Source: FEN-1350 sp964386005 (GTDB taxonomy: Bacteria; Planctomycetota; Phycisphaerae; Sedimentisphaerales; Anaerohalosphaeraceae). Taken from it: a DNA stretch of 64,000 bases. This document shows, one piece after another, positions 1 to 7,636 of this stretch. The DNA lies in the NCBI GenBank assembly GCA_964386005.1, contig CAYLSB010000017.1, positions 5,646-69,645 on the forward strand. The letters are read 5' to 3'. Numbering within the stretch: position 1 is the stretch's first letter; each line of letters begins with the position of its first letter. The notes beneath the pieces are model-generated. The model made no database searches. It was given only the letters and a program-made list of their open reading frames with translations, and was not told where the DNA came from. A program made the position numbers and the translations under genes.

Positions 1-876
1 ACGCCGGCCTGGTTTAATCTTCTCAGCCGCGACCTGATCGCCGGGCGGGTTTTATCGCCGGAGGATGCCCGGAAACGAGCGGGCGTGGCGGTCCTGACGG
101 AATTCGGCGCCCGCAAACTGCTGGCGACGGAAAACACCATCGGCCAGAAACTGCGGATCGGCGGCGATGCCTATGAAATCGTCGGGATCGTCAAAAGTAT
201 GGGCGGCTCGGCCGGGATGATTCAGATGCCCGACGAGGAGGTGGATGCTTACATTCCGATTGAGACGGCCAGCGAACGCTACGGCAACATGAATGTCAAG
301 ATGAGCGGCAGCAACCAGATCCGGGAAATGGTCGAGCTGCACCAGATGATCGTCGAGGTCGATTCGGACGAGAATGTCGAGGCGACCGCGAAAGGGATCG
401 AGTCGATGCTCAAGCAGTTCCACAAGAAGGAAGACTACAAGATCAGCGTGCCACTGGCGCTTCTGAACCAGGCCAGGGCAACCAAGCGAACCTTCAATAT
501 CGTGCTGGGATCCATCGCGGCGATCAGTCTTCTCGTCGGCGGGATCGGCATCATGAACATCATGCTGGCTTCCGTGACCGAACGCACGCGGGAGATCGGT
601 ATCCGACGGGCGATCGGCGCCAAGCGTCGCCAGATCATCCGGCAGTTTCTCATCGAGACGGTGGTGCTCTCGACGACGGGGGGTCTGGTCGGAATCGGGC
701 TGGGGCTGTTTATTCCGTGGATGATCACGCTGTTTGCCAAAATGCCGACGGTGGTCACGCTGAACAGCGTGTTGCTGAGTGTGGGAATCAGTATCACCGT
801 GGGGATCGTGTTCGGACTGTATCCGGCGGCTCGGGCGGCGCAGGTCGATCCGATCATCGCGCTGCGGCACGAATGA
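1..876 (+). CDS. MacB/FtsX-type ABC transporter permease, C-terminal part
   Basis: The reading frame is open from the first base of the window, so the N-terminus lies upstream. The visible part has a periplasmic MacB-like core domain, then three hydrophobic segments in the FtsX-like permease arrangement. The hallmark cytoplasmic stretch (MLASVTERTREIGIRRAIGA) sits just after the first segment, and the protein ends LYPAARAAQVDPIIALRHE, the classic MacB/LolC-type C-terminus. Such permeases work with a MacB/LolD-like ATPase to export macrolides, peptides or lipoproteins across the envelope. The ATPase is not in view, so the substrate cannot be assigned. It converges with the next gene, 22 bases away, with no clear terminator between. 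Confidence 0.9.
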   Translation, partial: TPAWFNLLSRDLIAGRVLSPEDARKRAGVAVLTEFGARKLLATENTIGQKLRIGGDAYEIVGIVKSMGGSAGMIQMPDEEVDAYIPIETASERYGNMNVKMSGSNQIREMVELHQMIVEVDSDENVEATAKGIESMLKQFHKKEDYKISVPLALLNQARATKRTFNIVLGSIAAISLLVGGIGIMNIMLASVTERTREIGIRRAIGAKRRQIIRQFLIETVVLSTTGGLVGIGLGLFIPWMITLFAKMPTVVTLNSVLLSVGISITVGIVFGLYPAARAAQVDPIIALRHE

Positions 877-898
877 TTCGTGGACGAAATCCGGGTAT

Positions 899-2263
899 TC
901 AGCGAAACTGCATACTGTACAGGTCGGCGTCTTTGAGTTCGAAGACGAGGCGAAGGGGTTTGCCGGCCAGTGCGGAAAGATTCGCATTGTTTTTCCAATG
1001 GATGGATCGCTCGATCGCATCCCCGACAATCGGAGGGCAATCGTTCATCGCAAATCCTTCGATCGCTTTTCCGTCGGGCGTCTGAATTTCGGCGCGGACG
1101 GCCCCGGAGGCGCTGGTGGAAACATTGAGCCCCAGTTGCGAACCGGAAAAGGTCAGGAGATTTGTAACCAATATACCTCCATTGTATCCAGCATGAACGG
1201 AAACAAAACCATCGGTTCTCAACGTATATCGAATGTTTCCGACATACATCGACATTTCCTGCGATGATGTCGGAACGATGTGCCATGCGACATAGTTGGC
1301 TCGATTTTGCCAGCGTTCGGGATCCAGGCCGGGACGGATGAAGGTTTCGGGAAAGGTCCGGTCGAAACGATCTCCGCCGCGGCTGGTCATCAGGACGATC
1401 TCGGTGGAACTGCCGCGGTCGGGAACAAATCGGGTGGCGGGAGCGATCAGGATATGCGGAGCGCGAAAATAGGGATGGGTTCCGCTGGTATAAAGATGTT
1501 CACCGGGCAGGTTGGGATTCATCGGCGTCGCTTTCGACCAATGGATGAAATCCGGCGAGGTCGTTCGGCTGATCGTTCGCAGTTCGCCATGCGGAGTCTG
1601 CCATGAACGATAGTAGCAGACATACTGGTTTTCCGTCTCGGACCAGAAGGCGACGTTTTGCGAATCGAACGCGAATGACTCGGAGGTAATCAGCGGTTTG
1701 TCGGAAAGCTTCGTCCAATGGATGCCGTCCGGGGAGACGAAGGCGAACAGGCCGCCGCCTTTGTGTACTCCGGCCAGGGCCTTGTATTTCTGTTCGGCGG
1801 GACAGCCGGGGCGGGTATCGATCCACGGCGAAAAATTATGGCTGAAGGGCGAGGCGTTGGCGAGGATGGCATTGTTGGATTTGGATCCGTGGATTTCATG
1901 CAGTCCGAGATTCGGGAGCGTCCAATCGATGCCATCGGCGCTCTCGGCGTAGCAGGTGATCTCGCCGGGGTTGCCGTCGAAATGGGAACCGTCATATCCG
2001 GGAATTTCCGAGCGGTAATACATACGATATTTCCCTTCGTCCAGGAGAAGGGTGACATATCCTCCCTTGGGTTGTGTGGAGGAAATCGGGGTCCGGACGG
2101 GATGATGGAGGATCAGGTTGGCATTTTCAAGTCGGTCGATCAGAAAATGATCGACGAACAATTCCCGCCGTGATCCCAGCTTGATTACGGATGACTCGGA
2201 CATGGAAAATACAGAAGGGATGACGGCCAGGATGATGATCAGAACGAATACTTTCATTTTCAT
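899..2263 (-). CDS. Exported five-bladed beta-propeller protein, GH32/GH43-like
   Basis: This 454-aa protein has an N-terminal signal peptide (hydrophobic run at residues 5-19). An N-terminal element RRELFVDHFLIDRL is followed by an E-S-A-D-G-I-D-W and S-P-D-G-I-H-W repeat pattern, typical of the sucrase/arabinanase propeller superfamily. A beta-sandwich tail of about 110 residues follows. It is probably periplasmic or secreted and acts on a plant or algal glycan, but the substrate is unknown. The start is supported by GAGGAA seven bases before the ATG. It is divergent from the neighbouring DUF5703-like gene, with interleaved promoters, so the two are likely co-controlled. Catalytic acids could not be assigned with certainty. 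Confidence 0.7.
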   Translation of the reverse strand: MKMKVFVLIIILAVIPSVFSMSESSVIKLGSRRELFVDHFLIDRLENANLILHHPVRTPISSTQPKGGYVTLLLDEGKYRMYYRSEIPGYDGSHFDGNPGEITCYAESADGIDWTLPNLGLHEIHGSKSNNAILANASPFSHNFSPWIDTRPGCPAEQKYKALAGVHKGGGLFAFVSPDGIHWTKLSDKPLITSESFAFDSQNVAFWSETENQYVCYYRSWQTPHGELRTISRTTSPDFIHWSKATPMNPNLPGEHLYTSGTHPYFRAPHILIAPATRFVPDRGSSTEIVLMTSRGGDRFDRTFPETFIRPGLDPERWQNRANYVAWHIVPTSSQEMSMYVGNIRYTLRTDGFVSVHAGYNGGILVTNLLTFSGSQLGLNVSTSASGAVRAEIQTPDGKAIEGFAMNDCPPIVGDAIERSIHWKNNANLSALAGKPLRLVFELKDADLYSMQFR

Positions 2264-2277
2264 TGTTGATTCCTCTG

Positions 2278-2306
2278 TTGGAATATGTAGGGGTTGATTG
2301 TATCAT
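2278..2306 (+). promoter_or_regulatory. Sigma-70-type promoter for the DUF5703-like gene
   Basis: The -35 box TTGGAA (2278-2283) and -10 box TATCAT (2301-2306) are separated by 17 bases, about 50 bases before the ATG at 2357. It overlaps the opposite-strand promoter. Confidence 0.55.
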
Positions 2307-2325
2307 GGGAAGGTTTCATTCACAA
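2297..2325 (-). promoter_or_regulatory. Sigma-70-type promoter for the beta-propeller gene
   Basis: Read on the minus strand, the -35 box TTGTGA (2320-2325) and -10 box TACAAT (2297-2302) have a 17-base spacer. The -10 box overlaps the -10 of the divergent promoter, so the two promoters cannot easily be occupied together. Confidence 0.5.
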
Positions 2326-2356
2326 TCAAGGATTCTGTTCATTGAAGGGAGAGGTT

Positions 2357-5140
2357 ATGAAAAGCGGGTGGATTTTGACGATCGGGCTGTCGCTGGCGGG
2401 GATCGCAACGGCGGCGGAATCGGTGTTGGAAAAGCTGGACGCATACAATGTGGTCTGGGACAGCCCCAGCCAGGATGTCAACGGCACGATGCCCATCGGC
2501 AACGGACAGATCGGGCTGAATGTCTGGTGGGAGAAGGGGGGGGACCTGCAGTTCTTCCTTGCGGGAACCGATGCCTGGGATGAGGCGGGACGGCTGGTCA
2601 AGGTCGGAAAGGTACGAATCGTTCTGGATCCAAACCCGGTCAAGGATGGAAAGGCATTTCGCCAGATACTGGATCTGAAAACGGGAACGATCCAGTTTGA
2701 GCTCGGAGAAAGGGATGAACAGGTTCGTGTGGTATTGTGGGTGGACGCCAACCAGTCGGTGATTCATGTGGATATCGCCGGGGAGAAGGAAATCGCAACC
2801 ACGGCGATGATCGAGCGATGGCGAACGGAGCGAAAGCAGATCGATTATACCGAGCCGGGATATTTCGGCGATCCGGGATTTCAGTTTCCCAAGACGGCCT
2901 TCTGCGGCCCCGATGTATTGATCGACGACAAGACGATCGGCCCAGACACGCGGGTCGGATGGTATCATGACAATGGCGACAGTGAATGGTATGTGTTGAC
3001 GGCCGGGCACCAGGGGCTGGAAGGATTCCAGGGCAACGATCCGCTCTCCCATCGCCTCTTCGGAGCTATTGTAGTCAATCCAAAAGCCAGGCGGATCAAT
3101 GAAACCACCCTGCAAAGTCAACCGGCCAGGGCGCATCATTTCGATATCCATGTGCAAACGCTGCAACCGTCCACATCGGACCAATGGCTGGCGAGAATGA
3201 ATCAGGAGATTCGGCGGTTTGAAGATTTACGATGCGAGTCGCTGCTTCAAAGTCATCACCAATGGTGGTCGTTATTCTGGAATCGAAGCTGGATATTTCT
3301 TTCCGGCAAGGATGAAGGCGTCGATTTGTTCGAGCGAAACAAACACCCGATCCGAATTGGCGTAGATCAGGATGGACAAAACAGGTTTATTGGAACCGTC
3401 GGAAGGGCCAGCGTGATCGAACATGCGGTTGGCGCCGAGGACATCGTGAGGATGATGAATATTCCGCGCGAAAAACCGCTGGGCGATGATTGGAAGCCGA
3501 TCGTGTCGCGTACCAATCCTCCAGCGATATTCGAACAGACGGCCGATTTTCATCCTTCGACAGGATTGACCGTGGAGGCGTGGATTCTGCCGGAAAAGCA
3601 ATCGGCAGGCGGCGGGAGGATTATCGACAAGACCACGCCGGGATCGGCCAATGGTTTTCTGCTGGATACGTATCCGGGAAACAGTTTACGATGGATCACG
3701 CGGAATTTTACGTTGACTCAGAAGGATTGCCTTCCTGCGGGCACGTGGGTTCATGTGGCGGCGACGGCGGGAGCGGACGGTTTTCGGCTGTACATCCATG
3801 GCAAGCCGATTGCAGAGGAAAACCGAATCGCCGAGGAGGCCACACGGGCGATCACGAGGGGTTATATTCTTCAGCGATGGATCACGGCATGTGCCGGTCG
3901 GGGAACGATGCCGATCAAGTTCAACGGTTCGCTTTTCACAGTGCCGTTTCCCGGGGGATGGAAGGGCAATCCGGACTGGCGGCGGTGGGGTTCGGGATAC
4001 TGGTGGCAGAACACGCGGTTGCCGTATATCAGTTTGTGTGCGACGGGCGACTTGGACATGTTCGCGCCGCTGTTTGCGATGTATTCGGGAGATCATCTCG
4101 CGGTGGGAAAATATCGCAACCAGCATCATCTCAAAACCGGCGGGGCTTTTCTCAACGAGTGCGCCTATTTTTGGGGCCATGCATTCAACGATTGTTACGG
4201 TTTCAAGCGTCCCGCCGATCTGCCTGCGGGGATCAACGAATCGGGCTATCATCGCTGGGAATTCACCAGCGGCTACGAGTTGGTCTATATGATGCTCGAT
4301 TATTTCGAACACCAGCCGGAATATGATTTCCTCCAAAAGGCGGTACTGCCGTTTGCACAGGAAATTCTGACCTTCTACGATCAGTACTACAAGACCGACA
4401 CTAATGGCAAGATTATCATTCATCCCGCTCAGGCCTTAGAGACCTGGTGGGATTGCACCAATCCGATGCCGGATATCGCCGGCCTGACGGCGGTGACGGA
4501 CCGGTTGCTGGCCCTGCCGGAATTGATCGGGACGGCCGAACAACGACAGCTTTGGAAGCGGTTGCGCGACAAGATGCCGCCATTGCCAACCCACGAGACA
4601 GGCAACAAGCGATTGCTGGCGCCGGCGGAAAAATTTGCGCACAAGGCCAACATTGAAAATCCGGAGCTCTATGCGGTGTTTCCGTTCCGCCTGTTTGCAT
4701 TTAACCGGCCGAATCCCGAATGGGCCGTCGAGGCGATCCGTCAGCGGGCCGATCGCGGCAATTCCGGCTGGCGGCAGGACGATATTTTCTATGCGGTCAT
4801 GGGTATGGCCAAAGAGGCCCGAGAGTATCTGACTCAGCGGGCGCGGAGCAAAGACGCCAATTCGCGGTTTCCGGCTTTCTGGGGACCCAACTACGACTGG
4901 GTTCCCGATCAGGATCACGGCGGGATTTTGATGAAAGCGGCGCAGTCGATGTTGATGCAGACCGACGGCAAGTCGATTTATCTATTGCCCGCCTGGCCGA
5001 AACAATGGGACGCCGACTTCAAACTTCACGCGCCGTACCAGACGACCGTGCAGGGATCGGTTCGCGGGGGGAAGGTTCGGAATCTCATGGTTGATCCCGC
5101 CCGGCGACGAGAAGATATAATAATAATGGAGGCACAATAA
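2357..5140 (+). CDS. Exported GH95-like (DUF5703-type) glycosidase with LamG insert
   Basis: This protein has 927 aa. The start at 2357 is chosen because it gives a clean signal peptide (WILTIGLSLAGIATAA) and is preceded by GGGAGAGG; the longer frame from 2294 adds non-signal sequence. The N-terminal beta-sandwich opens with YNVVWDSPSQDVNGTMPIGN, a DUF5703/GH95-like hallmark. A concanavalin/LamG-like insert lies at about residues 390-510 (GLTVEAWILPE, then GTWVHVAATAGADGFRLYIHGKP). The rest is an (alpha/alpha)6-barrel-like region with LPAGINESGYHRWEFTSGYE and a C-terminal all-beta cap. By analogy with GH95 it should hydrolyse a deoxy-sugar or uronate-containing glycan outside the cytoplasm; the true substrate is unknown. 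Confidence 0.75.
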   Translation: MKSGWILTIGLSLAGIATAAESVLEKLDAYNVVWDSPSQDVNGTMPIGNGQIGLNVWWEKGGDLQFFLAGTDAWDEAGRLVKVGKVRIVLDPNPVKDGKAFRQILDLKTGTIQFELGERDEQVRVVLWVDANQSVIHVDIAGEKEIATTAMIERWRTERKQIDYTEPGYFGDPGFQFPKTAFCGPDVLIDDKTIGPDTRVGWYHDNGDSEWYVLTAGHQGLEGFQGNDPLSHRLFGAIVVNPKARRINETTLQSQPARAHHFDIHVQTLQPSTSDQWLARMNQEIRRFEDLRCESLLQSHHQWWSLFWNRSWIFLSGKDEGVDLFERNKHPIRIGVDQDGQNRFIGTVGRASVIEHAVGAEDIVRMMNIPREKPLGDDWKPIVSRTNPPAIFEQTADFHPSTGLTVEAWILPEKQSAGGGRIIDKTTPGSANGFLLDTYPGNSLRWITRNFTLTQKDCLPAGTWVHVAATAGADGFRLYIHGKPIAEENRIAEEATRAITRGYILQRWITACAGRGTMPIKFNGSLFTVPFPGGWKGNPDWRRWGSGYWWQNTRLPYISLCATGDLDMFAPLFAMYSGDHLAVGKYRNQHHLKTGGAFLNECAYFWGHAFNDCYGFKRPADLPAGINESGYHRWEFTSGYELVYMMLDYFEHQPEYDFLQKAVLPFAQEILTFYDQYYKTDTNGKIIIHPAQALETWWDCTNPMPDIAGLTAVTDRLLALPELIGTAEQRQLWKRLRDKMPPLPTHETGNKRLLAPAEKFAHKANIENPELYAVFPFRLFAFNRPNPEWAVEAIRQRADRGNSGWRQDDIFYAVMGMAKEAREYLTQRARSKDANSRFPAFWGPNYDWVPDQDHGGILMKAAQSMLMQTDGKSIYLLPAWPKQWDADFKLHAPYQTTVQGSVRGGKVRNLMVDPARRREDIIIMEAQ

Positions 5141-5177
5141 ACAAAATCATGCCCGAGGCGAGCGACGATCCGAGCGA

Positions 5178-5921
5178 TCACGTTTTTTTTCGGATGATGT
5201 GGCGCAGTTCGACGATTCGGGTTTCGAACGGCGGGTGGGTGGAGAAGTATTCGCCCAACGGCAGGTTGTGTTCCTGTTGAATGGCGGCGAGGCGGAACAA
5301 GAGTCGTTCGGCGGCCCGGCCGTCAAAACCGGCGGCGAGGGCCAGTTCGATGCCGAGTTGATCGGCGTCGAGTTCGCGGTCCTGCGAGTAGGCCTTCTCC
5401 ACGATCGACAGGCCGGTCTTGCGGATCCAGGATCCCATCGCACCTCGGACGGGCAGTACGCGCGTCGCCGCCGACATAGCCGAGCTTTCCATGAGCCGCT
5501 GCATGGGGTGCTTTCGAATGACGTGGGCCATTTCATGGGCGAGGATAAAGGCGATTTCGTCGCGATTCCAGAGGCACAATTCGAGAATAGCGCGGGTGAC
5601 AAAGACAAAGCCGCCGGGCAGGGCGAAGGCGTTGGGCTGGCCGTTGGAAAGGATGGCGAAGGCGAAGCGGCGGAGAGGATTGGCGACGTATCCGGCAAGC
5701 GTCGAGCCGATGGAATCGACGAATTGACGGGCTTTGGGGTCATCGTCCAGCGGTGTCTGATTGCGGACTTCCTCGGCGATATCGGCGCCGGCGACATTCT
5801 CCGCGGCGATCAATTCCTCTTCGCTGCCGAACAGTCCCTTCCAAACCCAAAGGCCGTGTCGAACTTTGGGGCCGAATTTTTTACCCAGATGATAAAACAA
5901 TCCCGCCACGCCTGACTCCAT
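5178..5921 (-). CDS. M48-family zinc metalloprotease
   Basis: The protein is 247 aa. The HEXXH zinc motif (HEMAH, about residues 126-130) and the downstream ED-type ligand region (YSQDRELDADQLGIELA) define an M48 peptidase. STHPPFETRI near the C-terminus is also typical of the family. There is no signal peptide or membrane span, unlike HtpX, so it may be cytosolic or peripheral. The ATG at 5921 is the first usable in-frame start after the upstream E2 stop; its ribosome binding site is weak. It lies 50 bases downstream of the E2 gene and probably shares its transcript. Its role there is unclear; protein quality control is the default guess. Confidence 0.85.
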   Translation of the reverse strand: MESGVAGLFYHLGKKFGPKVRHGLWVWKGLFGSEEELIAAENVAGADIAEEVRNQTPLDDDPKARQFVDSIGSTLAGYVANPLRRFAFAILSNGQPNAFALPGGFVFVTRAILELCLWNRDEIAFILAHEMAHVIRKHPMQRLMESSAMSAATRVLPVRGAMGSWIRKTGLSIVEKAYSQDRELDADQLGIELALAAGFDGRAAERLLFRLAAIQQEHNLPLGEYFSTHPPFETRIVELRHIIRKKT

Positions 5922-5971
5922 CGAGATCCGGCCGGTTCGGAATCGTTCCGCCGCCGAATCAAGGATGTATC

Positions 5972-7606
5972 TTACGCGAAGTTGCCGGCGTGTTCGAGGG
6001 TCTTCTTGACGAAATCGAGAAATTGGGCGGCATCGGCGCCGTTGGCTACCTTGTGATCGACCGACAGGTTCAGGTTCATGATCCTGCGGATCATGATGTT
6101 GCCGTCCATCGGGATGCAGGTGTCGCTGATCCGGCCGACGCCGAGGATGCTGCACTGGCCCGGAACGACAATCGGAATGAACGAGTCGATCCCGAATCCG
6201 CCAAGGTTGCTGACGGTAATACAGCCGCCGGTCAGGTCGTCGAGAGTCAATTTTTCCGAGCGTGCGCGTTCGACGAGGCCCTGGCTATCGGTTGCGATTT
6301 CGGCGAGCGTTTTGTTGAAGGCGTCGCGGACGATGGGCGCTACCAGTCCCTGCGGCGTGGAAATCGCCAGACCGATATCGATCGAATCGGCCAGTTGAAT
6401 GTAATCGCCGGCAAGCTGTCCGGTCATGATCGGGTAGTGCTTCAGTCCCAAAGCGACGGCCTTGATAATAAAGTCATTAAAGGTAATCTTGACTGGAGAT
6501 GACTTGTTTAGTTTTTCGCGGAGCTTGACCAGTTCGGTCATATCGACGCGGATGTTCAGATAGAAGCAGGGGATCTCGCGTTTGCTGTGGAGCATTTTTT
6601 CGGCGACGATCCGCTGGAGACGATTGACGGTGACGCGCTGGCCCAATGAGAAAGCCGGTTGCGGAGCGGACGGCATCGCGGAAGGTTGCGCGGCGGCTTT
6701 GCGGATATCCGCCTCGGTGAGCCGCGGAGATCCGGCGGGGAGGTTGACTCTTCGGAGATCGACGCCGAGTTCCTGAGCGACCATCTTGGCGCGAGGGGTG
6801 GCGAAGATTCGCCCGGTCGTTATCGGCGCCGGTTCCGGGGCTTTGGGTTGCGGAACTGTCGGGGCAGACGGCGAAATCGCCGGAGCGGAGGACGCGGGTT
6901 TTGGAGCTTCGGCAACGGCGCCGGCGGAACGGATGGCCTCGATTGCGGCCGGCGAAAGAGGAGTATCCGCTTTTTCGGTCAGGATGACCATGGGGGCATT
7001 GACGGCCAGCGTTTGACCGGCCTCGGCCAATAATGCGCGGACGACGCCGTCGTTGGGCGATTCCATTTCCAAAGTCGCTTTGTCGGTTTCGATCTCAAAG
7101 ATCACATCGCCTTTCTTGATCGTGTCGCCGGGTTTGATCAGAGCCGTTACGATGGTTCCCTCTTCCATGGTCTGGCCGAGCTTTTGAAGACGGAGGACCT
7201 TGACACCGGCGGGGATATCGGCTGGGCCGCTTGAGACGGTGGCGGAAGCAACCACAGACGGAGCAATCGGTTGAGAGGTTGCGGGTGCCGCGGGAGTCGC
7301 CGCAACCGGCGCCGGCGCAGCCTGGCCGCCAAGAAGAGAATCGATGAAACTTTGCGGGACGGTTTCATTTTGATCACCGAGGACAAGCATGGGCGCATTG
7401 ATCGGCAGGGTCTGGCCGGGTCCGGCGAGGATCGCCCTGATGAACCCCTCGGCTGGTGACTCGACTTCGAGGGTGGCCTTATCGGTTTCGACCTCGAAGA
7501 TCACGTCGCCTTTTTTCACGGCATCGCCGACCTTCACCAGACAGGTGACGATGGTTCCTTCTTCCATAGTTTGCCCGAGCTTGGGCATTCGTATATCTTT
7601 GGCCAT
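5972..7606 (-). CDS. 2-oxoacid dehydrogenase E2, dihydrolipoamide acyltransferase
   Basis: The protein is 544 aa. Two lipoyl domains are visible, with lipoylated lysines at K43 (VETDKATLE) and K176 (IETDKATLE), joined by Ala/Pro-rich linkers. A peripheral-subunit-binding domain follows at about 270-310 (IFATPRAKMVAQELGVDLRR), then the CAT-like catalytic domain. The active-site motif reads DHKVANG rather than the usual DHRxxDG; the catalytic histidine is kept but the acidic residue before Gly is Asn. It transfers the acyl group from E1-bound TPP to CoA. The gene follows the fused E1 gene by 30 bases. The oxoacid (pyruvate, acetoin or branched-chain) cannot be decided from sequence alone. Confidence 0.93.
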   Translation of the reverse strand: MAKDIRMPKLGQTMEEGTIVTCLVKVGDAVKKGDVIFEVETDKATLEVESPAEGFIRAILAGPGQTLPINAPMLVLGDQNETVPQSFIDSLLGGQAAPAPVAATPAAPATSQPIAPSVVASATVSSGPADIPAGVKVLRLQKLGQTMEEGTIVTALIKPGDTIKKGDVIFEIETDKATLEMESPNDGVVRALLAEAGQTLAVNAPMVILTEKADTPLSPAAIEAIRSAGAVAEAPKPASSAPAISPSAPTVPQPKAPEPAPITTGRIFATPRAKMVAQELGVDLRRVNLPAGSPRLTEADIRKAAAQPSAMPSAPQPAFSLGQRVTVNRLQRIVAEKMLHSKREIPCFYLNIRVDMTELVKLREKLNKSSPVKITFNDFIIKAVALGLKHYPIMTGQLAGDYIQLADSIDIGLAISTPQGLVAPIVRDAFNKTLAEIATDSQGLVERARSEKLTLDDLTGGCITVSNLGGFGIDSFIPIVVPGQCSILGVGRISDTCIPMDGNIMIRRIMNLNLSVDHKVANGADAAQFLDFVKKTLEHAGNFA

Positions 7607-7636
7607 CGGCGGATTCTCCGTTTGTCGAAGGTCGGA

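Noticed and set aside
5150..5189. T-run after a small hairpin between the DUF5703-like and M48 genes
   Set aside because: The stem is short (GATC/GATC), and the T-run encodes the end of the M48 gene; not counted as a terminator.
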